DNA from: an uncultured bacterium
Lineage (GTDB): Bacteria > Actinomycetota > Coriobacteriia > Coriobacteriales > Coriobacteriaceae
Length of the DNA: 64,000 nucleotides
Direction of reading: 5' to 3'
Assembly (NCBI GenBank): GCA_905215385.1
Contig: CAJMPY010000010.1
Span: 1 to 64,000, forward strand
The position numbers and the translations under genes are program-made. Every line of letters begins with the position of its first letter. Position 1 is the stretch's first letter. Shown here in pieces: positions 8,912 through 17,862 of this stretch. The notes beneath the pieces were generated by a model that was given only the letters and a program-made list of their open reading frames with translations, made no database searches and was not told the DNA's origin.

Positions 8912-8962
8912 GAGCAAAAAAGCGGGGCGCGATTCATGTCCGTGCCCCGCTCGCTGTTTTAT
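8912..8962. terminator. Bidirectional terminator
   Basis: AGCGGGGC (8921-8928) pairs with GCCCCGCT (8944-8951). CGCTGTTTTA follows on the plus strand and, on the other side, six A residues give a T-run to minus-strand transcripts. It separates the convergent DUF389 and 149-aa genes. Confidence 0.8.
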
Positions 8963-8971
8963 TGCCGTGAA

Positions 8972-9421
8972 TCAACTGTCCGCATCGACATCGCCAGACT
9001 CCACCGTAAACGCCGGACCGGTACTCACCAGATAAAAACGGGTCACCCTGGTATCTCTAAATAGGTAGAGCAAGCCCTGATCGCGTCGGCGTGACAAGTA
9101 CGCCACGTGGACCGTACCGAATTCTTCACCGTTTTCCTTCTTTAATATCAGGATGTTGGGGTCATCCGTACGCTTAAACTGCCCGTCTGTGCAGATTCCG
9201 TCTTGGTCGACCAGCTGCCATCGACAGTTGTCCTCCTCAAGAAAAGCCAGGGTTACCCGACTCGTTTTGTCATCCCGATAGTAACCATCAATGGCAAAGC
9301 CTTCGGAAGCGCATTCCTGCATATAGGACGTTTCTCGGCTTATAGCAAACAGCCCTGTAGCGCCCAGGAGCACAGCCAGGCAGACCACTGCAAGGGTTAT
9401 CGAGACAAAACGGCGGCTCAT
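8972..9421 (-). CDS. Small single-pass or secreted hypothetical protein (149 aa)
   Basis: The first 27 residues (MSRRFVSITLAVVCLAVLLG and following) form an uncleaved anchor or signal peptide, with the remaining 120 residues outside. The exterior part is mixed polar with three cysteines (QECASEG, DNCRWQ, GICTDG), so a disulfide is possible, and a VTLAFLEED...VDQDGICTDG pattern that suggests a small beta-sheet domain. There is no lipobox. It is convergent with the DUF389 gene across a shared terminator and is not obviously in an operon. I do not recognise a family; function unknown. Confidence 0.65.
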   Translation of the reverse strand: MSRRFVSITLAVVCLAVLLGATGLFAISRETSYMQECASEGFAIDGYYRDDKTSRVTLAFLEEDNCRWQLVDQDGICTDGQFKRTDDPNILILKKENGEEFGTVHVAYLSRRRDQGLLYLFRDTRVTRFYLVSTGPAFTVESGDVDADS

Positions 9422-9653
9422 GTTAGCCAGCCCGATACTTGTTTAACGGAGCACGAAACATACTTGGTACCTCCGATATCAGGGCAAACGTCACCTACGG
9501 CCTGCCGGCAATCATATGTTTCCAACATCAAACCATATGGTTACAACTCGTTGGAGATAGGTTCCATGAACGGACGATAATTTGCGGCGAACGGCTACAT
9601 ATGTTCATTATCTCAGGGTTCTGGAGGCAATTTTTGGTGCCACCGAGACGTTG

Positions 9654-9786
9654 TTTTCGGAAGTATGCGGCAAATTCCGGAGCCCTCGAGCACACCCCGG
9701 TTTTTCACCAATAAAACCGCAGGTACAAAGCTTGGGCATATCCAGTGTGCTCGGCCTATTCAAATTTTGCCGCATACTTCCGAAAT
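9654..9786. repeat. Long nested inverted repeat (type B element)
   Basis: Three nested stems: TTTCGGAAGTATGCGGCAAA (9655-9674) with its imperfect complement at 9762-9785, CGAGCACAC (9687-9695) with GTGTGCTCG (9745-9753), and CGGTTTT (9698-9704) with AAAACCG (9713-9719). Total about 133 bp. Inside it CCGGAGC, CACACC and AAAACCGCAGG occur in the same order as in the 174-bp element at 51492-51665. It lies beyond the terminator of the 1593-aa gene. In the rest of the 481-bp gap, 9422-9653 shows nothing I can interpret. Confidence 0.75.
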
Positions 9787-9833
9787 CCGAGTCCGCTGAA
9801 GGCGCCTGCAACGCTATTTACGCAACATATGTG

Positions 9834-9874
9834 CAATAAAAACGGGTGGCAGCCGGTACGGCTACCACCCGTTT
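9834..9874 (-). terminator. Terminator of the activase/dehydratase-like gene
   Basis: ACGGGTGGCAGCC pairs with GGCTACCACCCGT (one mismatch), and minus-strand transcripts run into a TTTTTATTG tail. It lies about 30 bp after the stop codon at 9903. Confidence 0.85.
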
Positions 9875-9902
9875 GTCTCATATCCAGCACAAAGCAGGCC
9901 AG

Positions 9903-12900
9903 TTACTTCTTAATACCGCGTCCCAGGCGCTCAGCGACCGATGCCACGGCCTCCTCGCTGGCCGGTCCGCAGCTCACGCAGCCATCGTGGGCGCGCATCT
10001 GGCCGGTGACCTCGTCCATCGCGAGCGGCGCCACCTTCTCGAGCTTAAAGCCCTTACCGGCGCGCATGTTCTCCTTGGCCACGCTGATCATGAGCTTAAT
10101 GCGGTTGAGCTGGTTGACCTCGGACGCGCCGGGGTCGTAGTCCACCGCGACGATGTTGCTCTCGGGATGCTGGCGGCGCAGCTCCTTAATCACGGCCTTG
10201 CCCACCACGTGATTGGGCAGGCACGCGAAGGGCTGCGTGCAGATGATATTGGGTGCGCCATGATCGATCAGGTCGAGCATCTCGGCCGTGAGCAGCCAGC
10301 CCTCGCCCATGTTGTTGCACACCGAAAGCACCGTGCGGGCCTTGTCGGCCATGGTGCCGATGCGCTCGGGCGCCTCAAAGCGGCGGGACTTCTCGAGCAG
10401 CTCTTCCACCGGCGTACGCATCCAGTCCACGAGCTTAATAAGCGCTTGCATGCCCGCACGCGTCGTGGCAGAGCTGCCCAACTCGTCCTTCTGCAGCTCG
10501 GCGTTGCTCATGGAGTACAGGAAGAAGTCGAGCAGGCCCGGCACCACAGCCTCGCAGCCCTCGCGCTCGATAACGTCGACCACGTGGTTGTTGGCTGTAG
10601 GGTGGAACTTGACCAGGATCTCGCCGACCACGCCCACGCGCGGCTTGGTGCCCTCGCCCACAAGCGGCATGGTGTCGAACGCGCGGATGGCCTCGCGGCA
10701 CAGCTTGGTGTAGTTGTGACGGTTGAACTTGGGCGCCAGCTTGCGGGCTCGTGCCATGTACTCCTCGTAGAGCGCGTTGGCGGCACCGGGCGTTGCCTCG
10801 TACGGGCGGCAACGATAGAGCATCTGCATCATCACGTCGCCAAAGAGCACCGCGTAGACTGCCTGTTTAAGCAGCGCCGGCGTGATCTTAAAGCCGGGGT
10901 TGTCCTCGCCGAGCGCCACGGCCGAAAGCGAGATTACTGGGATCTCGGGGTGGCCGCTCTCGCGCAGGGCCTTACGGATGAGCGCGATGTAGTTGGTGGC
11001 ACGGCAGCCGCCGCCGGTCTGGCTGATGACCACGGCCGTCTTGGACAGGTCGTACCGACCGCTCTCGATGGCCTCCATAATCTGGCCCGTCACCAGAATC
11101 GACGGATAGCAGATGTCGTTATTCACGTAGCGCAGGCCGGCCTCGACGGCATCGTGATCGGTCGAGGGCAGCAGCTCCAAGTTGTAGCCGGCACCGCGGA
11201 ACACCTCTTTGACCAGGTCAAAGTGAATCGGCGCCATCTGCGGGCACAGAATGGTGTAGCCCTCCTCGCGCATCTGCTCGGTAAAGGGCACCTTGGGCCA
11301 CGCGGTCGAAGCACTCTCGCGCTGAGCCTCAAACGTGTACTTGCGACTCGCGAACGCGGGGGCATCCGTGGAGGGCGTCACCGGCGCGGCATCGCCCTGC
11401 TCGTAGGCCTCGCCCGCGGCCGTGGCCTCGGCCAAGCGCTCGGCCTCCTGGTCCTTGAGCGCCGCCATGAGCGAGCGGATGCGGATGCGCGCGGCGCCCA
11501 GGTTGGACACCTCATCGATCTTGAGCACGGTGTAGATCTTGCCGCTGGCCTCAAGGATTTCCTGCACCTGGTCGGTGGTCAGGGCGTCCAAGCCGCAGCC
11601 GAAGGAGTTGAGCTGAATCAGGTCCAAATCGTTGCGCATGGTCACAAAACGGGCGACGGCGTACAGGCGGCTGTGGTACATCCACTGGTCGACAACGCGA
11701 ATCGGACGCTCGGGCTTTACCAGATGCGCGAGCGAATCCTCGGTAAAGACCGCAAAGCCAAAGCTCGAGATAAGCTCGGGCAGGGCATGGTTGATCTCGG
11801 GGTCGTTATGGTAGGGACGGCCGGCGAGCACGATGCCGTGACCGCCGTGGTCCTCGACCCACTTAAGGGCCTCCTCGCCCATGGTCTGGATGTCCTCGTG
11901 GAAACGTGCATCGGCCTCAAAGGCAGCGTTGACGGCGGCATCGACCTCGGAGCGCGTGATCTTGGGTCCACGCACGCGACCGCGACCGGCTTGCGCATCG
12001 GCCACACGGTCGACGGCGAGCACCTGGTACAGACGGCGCTTGAGCTCGGTCTTGTCGTGATAGGGCACAAACGGGTACAGGAACTCGATGTTCTGCTCGC
12101 GGATCTCGTCGATGTTGAGTGCCAACGCCGTGGGGTAGCTCATGACGATGGGGCAGTTGTAACAGTTGCCGGCGGTCGGGTCCTCCTTGCGCTCCCAACG
12201 CACGCACGGCATCCAGATGAAGTCGACATCGCGGTCGATAAGGTTCATCACGTGGCCGTGGCTCATCTTGGCCGGATAGCACACGCTCTCGGACGGCATG
12301 GACTCGATGCCCGCCTGGTAGGTCTTTTTGCTCGACTGGTCGGACAGCTGTACGCTAAAGCCCAGGCGCGTAAAGAACGCATGCCAGAAGGGGTAGTTCT
12401 CGTACATGTTGAGCGCGCGCGGGATGCCGACGGTACCACGCGGGGCCTCGTCGGGGCTCAGTACCTCGCGGTCAAAGAGCAGCTCGTTTTTCTTTTTGAA
12501 GAGGTTGGGGGCCTCGGTCTTTTGCTTTTTGTGGCCGGCGCCCTTCTCGCAGCGGTTGCCGGTAATGAAGCGCCTACCGCCGCCAAAGTCGTTGACGGTA
12601 AGCTGGCAGTTGTTGGAGCAGCGACCGCAGCGGACATGCTTTTGCGTCACGGTGAGGTGCGCGATGTCCTCGGCAGAAAGAATGGTCGAGGTGCCGTCGG
12701 CGTCGGCGCGATCGCGGGCGAGCAAGGCCGCACCGTAGGCGCCCATGCAGCCGGCGATGTCGGGACGCACGGCATGAACGCCGGTGAGCTGCTCAAACGC
12801 GCGCAGCGTGGCGTCGGACATAAAGGTGCCGCCCTGGACGATCACTTGGCTGCCAATCTCCTTGGGGTCGCGCAGCTTAATGACCTTGAACAGGGCGTTC

Positions 12901-14684
12901 TTGATGACGGAATAGGACAGGCCGGCCGCAATGTCGCCCACCGTGGCGCCTTCCTTTTGCGCCTGCTTGACGCGCGAGTTCATAAAGACCGTGCAGCGGC
13001 TACCCAGGTCGACGGGGGCCTTGGCATGGATGGCGGCATTGGCGAACGCGCGCACGTCCATGTTCATAGAAACGGCGAAGCTCTCGATAAAGCTACCGCA
13101 GCCCGACGAGCAGGCCTCGTTGAGCATGATGTGCTCGATAACGCCGTCCTTGACGCGCAGGCACTTCATGTCCTGGCCGCCAATGTCCAGAATAAACTCG
13201 ACGCCGGGCAGGAACGCCTTGGCACCGCGCAGGTGCGCGACGGTCTCGATCTCGCCGGAATCGGCCTTGAGGGCCTCGATGAGCAGCGCCTCACCGTAGC
13301 CCGTGGTGGTCACGTGGCCGATGGTGCAGCCCGCGGGGATGTGGTTGTAGAAATCGGCCATGATGACCTTGGCCGTGCCCAGGATGTCACCGTTGTTGTT
13401 GCCGTACCAGGTGTGCAACAGCTGGCCGTCCTCGCCCACGAGCGCGGCCTTCATGGTGGTGGAGCCGGCGTCGATACCGATGAACACGCGGCCGGTGTAG
13501 CCGTCGAGCTTGCCCTTGGGGACGACCTCGGTGTCGTGGCGAGTCTTGAACTCGGCAAAATCCTCGTCGGTGGCAAAGAGCGGATCCAGACGCTCGACCT
13601 CGGCACCCTGTGTGTCACCCAAGGCATCGATAGCCTCGATGAGCTGCGGGAACGTGCTGAGCTTGTTGGACTCATGCGCCATGGCGGCGCCGCTCGCCAC
13701 AAACAGGTGAGCGTTTTGGGGCACAATGCGGTGCTCCTCGTCCAGGTTGAGCGTGAGGTAGAAGCGATGGCGCAGCTCGGAGAGGTACTGCAGCGGGCCG
13801 CCCAGGAAGGCGACGTTACCGCGGATGGGGCGGCCGCATGCCAGGCCCGAGATGGTCTGGGTCACGACGGCCTGGAAGATGGAGGCAGCCACGTCCTCGG
13901 GGCGGGCACCTTCGTTGAGCAGCGGTTGAACATCGGTCTTGGCAAAGACGCCGCAGCGGCTGGCGATGGGATAGATGGTGGTGGCGTTGGCCGCGAGTTC
14001 GTTGAGGCCGCTGGCATCGGTGTGCAGCAGAGTGGCCATCTGGTCGATGAACGCGCCCGTGCCGCCGGCGCAGGTGCCGTTCATGCGCTGCTCGATGCCG
14101 TTGTCGAAGTAGATGATCTTGGCGTCCTCGCCGCCCAGCTCGATGGCGACATCGGTGGCCGGGATGAGGGTCTCGACGGCACGCTTGCTGGCAATGACCT
14201 CCTGGACAAACTCCAAGTCGAGCCACTGGGACAGCAGCAGACCGCCCGAGCCGGTGATGGCGCAGGTCATCTGGGCCGTCGGCAGCACAGTCGCGGCGCC
14301 CTCGAACAGATCGCGGGCGCAGGCACGGACGTCGGTGTGGTGGCGCTGGTACTTGGCGTAGACGATCTGGTTGTCATCGTTGAGCACGGCAAGCTTGACG
14401 GTGGTGGAGCCCACGTCGATGCCCAGGTGCAGGTTGCCGCGGGCGGCCTCGGAGTTGAAAATCGCGCCTTCGGGGGCGTGGGCGGCGGCCACGGGCTCAG
14501 CGGCGGTGGCGAGCTCGCTAGCGATGGACGTCTCCCCTGCCGCGTTCTTGGCATCGGCAACTGCCTCGGCAACTTTCTCGGCAGCCGCGGTCGCGGCCTT
14601 CTGCGCGGCGTCCACCACGGCGGGCGCGGCCTCGCGTGCGGCAGCGACCATACGATCCTTGATGCCCTCGACGAGTTTGCTCAT
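9903..14684 (-). CDS. Acyl-CoA dehydratase activase/HgdB-like fusion protein (1593 aa)
   Basis: Giant cytoplasmic protein with two BadF/BadG/HgdC-type ASKHA ATPase domains in tandem (phosphate loops LGIDVGSTTVK at about 87 and IGIDAGSTTMK at about 400; GGTGAFIDQM and CSSGCGSFIES supply the Cys/Gly cluster-binding loops). A cysteine segment CGRCSNNCQ follows near 685, then a DUF2229-like region (about 740-960, with CYNCP near 841) and an HgdB-like C-terminal half to 1593. Such proteins belong to the 2-hydroxyacyl-CoA dehydratase activator group; the actual substrate is unknown. The first 75 residues are an unusual Ala-rich amphipathic helix. It starts 11 bp after the TetR gene with GAGGAGA before the ATG, so the two are one operon. 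Confidence 0.85.
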   Translation of the reverse strand: MSKLVEGIKDRMVAAAREAAPAVVDAAQKAATAAAEKVAEAVADAKNAAGETSIASELATAAEPVAAAHAPEGAIFNSEAARGNLHLGIDVGSTTVKLAVLNDDNQIVYAKYQRHHTDVRACARDLFEGAATVLPTAQMTCAITGSGGLLLSQWLDLEFVQEVIASKRAVETLIPATDVAIELGGEDAKIIYFDNGIEQRMNGTCAGGTGAFIDQMATLLHTDASGLNELAANATTIYPIASRCGVFAKTDVQPLLNEGARPEDVAASIFQAVVTQTISGLACGRPIRGNVAFLGGPLQYLSELRHRFYLTLNLDEEHRIVPQNAHLFVASGAAMAHESNKLSTFPQLIEAIDALGDTQGAEVERLDPLFATDEDFAEFKTRHDTEVVPKGKLDGYTGRVFIGIDAGSTTMKAALVGEDGQLLHTWYGNNNGDILGTAKVIMADFYNHIPAGCTIGHVTTTGYGEALLIEALKADSGEIETVAHLRGAKAFLPGVEFILDIGGQDMKCLRVKDGVIEHIMLNEACSSGCGSFIESFAVSMNMDVRAFANAAIHAKAPVDLGSRCTVFMNSRVKQAQKEGATVGDIAAGLSYSVIKNALFKVIKLRDPKEIGSQVIVQGGTFMSDATLRAFEQLTGVHAVRPDIAGCMGAYGAALLARDRADADGTSTILSAEDIAHLTVTQKHVRCGRCSNNCQLTVNDFGGGRRFITGNRCEKGAGHKKQKTEAPNLFKKKNELLFDREVLSPDEAPRGTVGIPRALNMYENYPFWHAFFTRLGFSVQLSDQSSKKTYQAGIESMPSESVCYPAKMSHGHVMNLIDRDVDFIWMPCVRWERKEDPTAGNCYNCPIVMSYPTALALNIDEIREQNIEFLYPFVPYHDKTELKRRLYQVLAVDRVADAQAGRGRVRGPKITRSEVDAAVNAAFEADARFHEDIQTMGEEALKWVEDHGGHGIVLAGRPYHNDPEINHALPELISSFGFAVFTEDSLAHLVKPERPIRVVDQWMYHSRLYAVARFVTMRNDLDLIQLNSFGCGLDALTTDQVQEILEASGKIYTVLKIDEVSNLGAARIRIRSLMAALKDQEAERLAEATAAGEAYEQGDAAPVTPSTDAPAFASRKYTFEAQRESASTAWPKVPFTEQMREEGYTILCPQMAPIHFDLVKEVFRGAGYNLELLPSTDHDAVEAGLRYVNNDICYPSILVTGQIMEAIESGRYDLSKTAVVISQTGGGCRATNYIALIRKALRESGHPEIPVISLSAVALGEDNPGFKITPALLKQAVYAVLFGDVMMQMLYRCRPYEATPGAANALYEEYMARARKLAPKFNRHNYTKLCREAIRAFDTMPLVGEGTKPRVGVVGEILVKFHPTANNHVVDVIEREGCEAVVPGLLDFFLYSMSNAELQKDELGSSATTRAGMQALIKLVDWMRTPVEELLEKSRRFEAPERIGTMADKARTVLSVCNNMGEGWLLTAEMLDLIDHGAPNIICTQPFACLPNHVVGKAVIKELRRQHPESNIVAVDYDPGASEVNQLNRIKLMISVAKENMRAGKGFKLEKVAPLAMDEVTGQMRAHDGCVSCGPASEEAVASVAERLGRGIKK

Positions 14685-14695
14685 TGTCTCTCCTC

Positions 14696-15406
14696 TTAGT
14701 TGTTGGACTCGACGGTTGCGGCGGTGTCGGCCGCGTCCTCGAGCTGCAAGTTCAATAGCTTCATGCCGTATTCCGGCACGTTGATATCGATGGGTTGGCC
14801 ATACAGGTCACCAGGACGAACAAAAGCGAGCACCGTCATAATGCGCGCCATGGCCTCGGGCGATTCGGTGAGCCCACGCTCAAACCAGCGCTGAATCATG
14901 CCAACCTCGGCGCTCACGACGTAGGTGACGTAGTAGTCAAAGAACGTGCCCAGCGCCAGGCCCAAAATGCCCGTCTGCGCACGCGGCACCACAGCCTCAC
15001 GCGCGGTGTCGATGATCCTTTTAATGAAGGCCTGGTCGCCGCCCGGACCCAGCAGCGCACCGATTAAGTCGCGGTTGGCCGCAAGATAACGCAGCAGCTC
15101 AACCGAACCGGGCGCCGGCTCGAGCTCGTCGATATTGTGATAGAGATCGGGCAGCTGAGCTGCGGTGATGAGCTCAATGCGCTCACGGATCTCGGCCAGC
15201 AAGCCGTCCTCGATTTGATTGATAAAGTCGGGGATATCGCGGTAGTGCGAATAGAACGTGCGGCGCGTAAGGCCAGCGCGCTCGGTGAGCGACGCGACAT
15301 TAATGCGCGAAAGGTCGCCGCTTTCGGCAAGCTCGCTGGCAAGTGCCTGGCGAAGGGCACGCTGCGAGCGAAGGGACCGGCGATCGCATTTCTCGAGCTG
15401 GGACAA
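14696..15406 (-). CDS. TetR/AcrR-family regulator
   Basis: Transcription factor of 236 residues. The N-terminal helix-turn-helix is clear: INVASLTERAGLTRRTFYSHYRDIPDFINQ (recognition helix near TRRTFYSHY). The C-terminal 170 residues are helical and resemble the TetR_C_7/DhaS-like ligand domain (GTFFDYYVTYVVSAEVGMIQ). It lies immediately upstream of, and co-directional with, the 1593-aa activase-like gene, so it probably controls that operon and itself. The ligand is unknown; an acyl-CoA would fit the neighbour but this is guesswork. Confidence 0.85.
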   Translation of the reverse strand: MSQLEKCDRRSLRSQRALRQALASELAESGDLSRINVASLTERAGLTRRTFYSHYRDIPDFINQIEDGLLAEIRERIELITAAQLPDLYHNIDELEPAPGSVELLRYLAANRDLIGALLGPGGDQAFIKRIIDTAREAVVPRAQTGILGLALGTFFDYYVTYVVSAEVGMIQRWFERGLTESPEAMARIMTVLAFVRPGDLYGQPIDINVPEYGMKLLNLQLEDAADTAATVESNN

Positions 15407-15496
15407 GCGTCCTCCTTGTTACTCAGCCTGTGCGCTATTGCACAGTGCGAGTATTATTGCACACCGTGTGTACCAACACGTAAAGGCAATATTTGG

Positions 15497-15529
15497 AATG
15501 TGACGAGGGGGCAGTCCCTTTGTCACATT
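15497..15529 (+). repeat. Small GTCCC-tag hairpin, copy 1
   Basis: AATGTGAC (15497-15504) pairs with GTCACATT (15522-15529), with AGTCCC in the loop side. It overlaps the stop codon of the HAD phosphatase gene by two bases. It belongs to a family of hairpins with different arms and a shared (A/C)TGTCCC-like tag found elsewhere in this window. Confidence 0.6.
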
Positions 15530-16391
15530 ATTCGATGATGGTGCGGGAGCTCTGCTTATGCATGGTGGCGAGCATGTGTTTGGGGACGGCGTGGACCATG
15601 CAGCTGCCGATAGTTGCGCTCGCGGCGACCTTGGCTGCATCGCTAGCGTTTTTGGTCGCGTAGCTGTGGCGGAAACGCTTGAGCATGGCGATGTCGTTTC
15701 CGCCGTCGCCATAAACCGCGACCTCGTCCTCGGCAATGCCGTGGTAGCCCGCCAGCCAGGCCACACTCTCGCCCTTGTTACACGCCACGTCCGTGATCTC
15801 GAACATCACCGGATCGAACGGCGCGTTGACCACACGGTCCGAGCGCTCGGCAAGATACGCCTTAAGGTCGCGCTCCAGCTCGGGCGAGGTCACGCGACAA
15901 TTGATCTTGCATACATCGTGGCGCAGGATGTCACCGATCGACTGGTCGAAATACTGCTCCTCGTGATACCCGCCGCGCGCACGCATGCCGCGCATCACAA
16001 TACGCTTGATGGGGCTGTCCTTTTTAAAGCCCGCCTGATGCATCTCGAACGAACCGCTCGAAAACATGCCATCGGGCGTGGAGCAATCAAAGCAAATGTC
16101 CGGGAACGCCTTGAGCAGTTCCTCAGTGACCTGAGGTTCGATGGTCCAAGTCTTGAGCACCTCGCCATGGCTGTCGCGCACGATGGATCCATTGGAGCAG
16201 CAGGCGTCAAGCGCCAAGCCCGTAAAGCCATGCTCGCCGATCGGCAACGTCGAGCGTCCAGTCGCGGGAACCACGTGCAGGCCAGCCTCAGTCAGCTCGC
16301 GAATGGCGCGGCGGATGGTCCCATCCGCCTCGTGCAGGGCGTTCAGCAGCGTTCCGTCTAAGTCACTCGCGAACATCTTGATCATGGACAT
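15528..16391 (-). CDS. Cof-type HAD hydrolase
   Basis: Sugar-phosphate or nucleotide phosphatase of the HAD IIB (Cof) group, about 287 residues. Motif I is FASDLDGTLLN (nucleophile Asp), motif II is VVPATGRST, and the C-terminal KGESVAWLAGYHGI plus VYGDGGNDIAMLKRF is the Lys and acidic motif IV. The frame starts further upstream, but the ATG at 16391 is preceded by GAAGGAGAGG; a second ATG at 16385 is possible. The ribosome site and both start codons fall inside a 22-bp arm inverted repeat (16385-16440), which could mask initiation in the mRNA. Confidence 0.85.
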   Translation of the reverse strand: MSMIKMFASDLDGTLLNALHEADGTIRRAIRELTEAGLHVVPATGRSTLPIGEHGFTGLALDACCSNGSIVRDSHGEVLKTWTIEPQVTEELLKAFPDICFDCSTPDGMFSSGSFEMHQAGFKKDSPIKRIVMRGMRARGGYHEEQYFDQSIGDILRHDVCKINCRVTSPELERDLKAYLAERSDRVVNAPFDPVMFEITDVACNKGESVAWLAGYHGIAEDEVAVYGDGGNDIAMLKRFRHSYATKNASDAAKVAASATIGSCMVHAVPKHMLATMHKQSSRTIIE

Positions 16392-16440
16392 GCCTCTCCT
16401 TCGTCTGCCCGATATTGTAGACGAAGGAGAGGCATGTCCA
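16385..16440. promoter_or_regulatory. Perfect 22-bp inverted repeat over the HAD gene start
   Basis: The arms 16385-16406 and 16419-16440 are exact complements separated by 12 bp. Each arm contains an AAGGAGAGGC ribosome site followed by ATG when read outward. In the HAD mRNA the whole ribosome site and AUG would be in a 22-bp stem. No T-run follows, so it is not an ordinary terminator. Confidence 0.8.
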
Positions 16441-16500
16441 AACAATGCCGTCCCGGCGCGGCGTACCACCGCCTTCACAAATTCACGGTGCCCCAGCGCG

Positions 16501-17762
16501 TTAAGACAATCGCCGCAATCGATTTTTCAGCCGATAAAACAGAGCCGTCGTCAACGTCAGCACCGCCAACATGGCTGCGAATACAATCGCCGGTGTCCAT
16601 CGATCATATGCAACCCCGTACGTCAATTGGCCGATAGGCGTTGCGCAGGAAAGGACCATGTAAACGACCGAAAGCACTTTTCCGCAGAGCTCAGTCGGCG
16701 CTACCCGCTGAACAAACGCGGTGATTTCAACCGACGTAATGCTCGCCCACACCATGACCCATGCCGAACCAACCGCAAACACGGTGAACACGCATACATC
16801 TACGCCGAACAGCAGCGTAACAATAATCGGCGCGACTCCAAAACAGATCATCGCAACATATCGGCATATGCCATTGAAAGAAAAACGATGCGGCCAAATG
16901 CCGACCAAGCCACTGCCGGTAAGACCACCCAGGCCCAGAGCAACCTCAACCATCCCAACGCAGGACGATTGCATGCCGAGATGCTTTGTAACAATAATGG
17001 GAGCGCCAATCGTTAGCCCAACCAACGCAAGGTTTAAAACGGCCGCAAGCAAAATCACGGCGACCAATGATGCATTTTGCAGCAGATACCGAATCGACTC
17101 CCGAAAATCGTTTCGGCATGTCATGCGAGTCGCGCCGTCTCCCATCGTTTCAGATGAGGCATTTTGCTTGAGCGCGCCCCCAAACAACAGAGCTGACATC
17201 GCAAACGCCACCGACGCGGTTGTGCAGAGAGCATCGATGCCAAAGCACCCATAGACTGCCGTCCCGACCACAGGACCCAAGATATTGCTCACCATGGTCA
17301 CCTGCGAAACCAATGCAGTGGCCTGCTCGACCTTCTTTTCACCCGCCATGCGCACCGTCTCAATTTGGAGTATTGGCTTTAGCGCGACTGAACGCCATAT
17401 TGAGCACAAAGTATCGCTACTACGACGACCGCAAGAGGCAATGAGCACTTCATGGGGATAGACAGCAGTGATGCGGTCATCAGAGCAATGCCGAGGGCCA
17501 CGAGGACCTCGCGATGTCTTCCCCTATCCGCCAAGATTCCGCCAACCGGAGTTGCGAGTACGCCGGGTATGAACGCTATCGCCACGACGACGCCATATAA
17601 CGTTGACGATCCACTGCAATCGAACAAGTAAAGCGGATACGCAAAGCACAGCGCCGACAGCATCGAATACGTGCACAACTGCGCAACAAGAAGCTCCGTG
17701 AGCCTAATTGGCCGCACCATTTTTGGTTCCAACAAGACGCTGACGTCTCTCAGCCCAGCCAT
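16501..17762 (-). pseudogene. MFS transporter disrupted by a frameshift
   Basis: Two overlapping reading frames make one major facilitator protein. 17762 to 17379 encodes the N-terminal 127 residues (RLTELLVAQLCTYS, then GGILADRGRHREVLVAL, the MFS loop 2-3 motif) and stops after CAQYGVQSR. The other frame continues from about 17420 with SVALKPILQIETVRM through helices 5-12 to 16501. A one-base change near 17385-17410 would restore a protein of about 415 residues. Lower GC than its neighbours. AGGGAGCG precedes the ATG. The TetR regulator upstream and palindromes in the gap suggest a regulated drug exporter that has decayed, unless the shift is a sequencing error. Confidence 0.75.
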
Positions 17763-17775
17763 AAGTTCGCTCCCT

Positions 17776-17796
17776 ATACATACCGATAGTATGTAT
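17776..17796. promoter_or_regulatory. Probable TetR operator in front of the MFS gene
   Basis: ATACATAC-cgata-GTATGTAT is a perfect 8-bp-arm palindrome, 13 bp upstream of the MFS start. It shares TACATACCG and GTAT with a second palindrome at 17843-17859. Likely bound by the TetR protein encoded at 17863-18525. Confidence 0.65.
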
Positions 17797-17807
17797 TTAT
17801 CGACTTG

Positions 17808-17829
17808 AAAAGGGCAGCCGGAGCTGCCC
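17808..17829 (-). terminator. Terminator of the TetR gene
   Basis: GGGCAGC-cgg-AGCTGCCC forms a short GC-rich hairpin, followed on the minus strand by TTTTC. It separates the TetR gene from the MFS promoter. Confidence 0.6.
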
Positions 17830-17842
17830 GTTCAAATCTATT

Positions 17843-17859
17843 ACATACCGTTGGTATCT
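17843..17859. promoter_or_regulatory. Second, imperfect TetR-type operator
   Basis: ACATACCGTTGGTATCT carries the palindrome ATACC-gtt-GGTAT and resembles the operator at 17776-17796. It lies four bases after the TetR stop codon. Confidence 0.45.
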
Positions 17860-17862
17860 ATA

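Noticed and set aside
9846..14699. Open reading frame of 1617 codons on the plus strand, antisense to the 1593-aa gene
   Set aside because: It mirrors the real gene almost completely, which shows clear ASKHA and cysteine motifs. The antisense frame stays open because the GC-biased gene lacks TTA, CTA and TCA codons in that register; its protein has no recognisable domain.
16434..16637. 67-codon plus-strand frame with a good ribosome site
   Set aside because: The ribosome site is the mirror arm of the 22-bp inverted repeat, and the frame is antisense to the MFS gene, with low-complexity composition.
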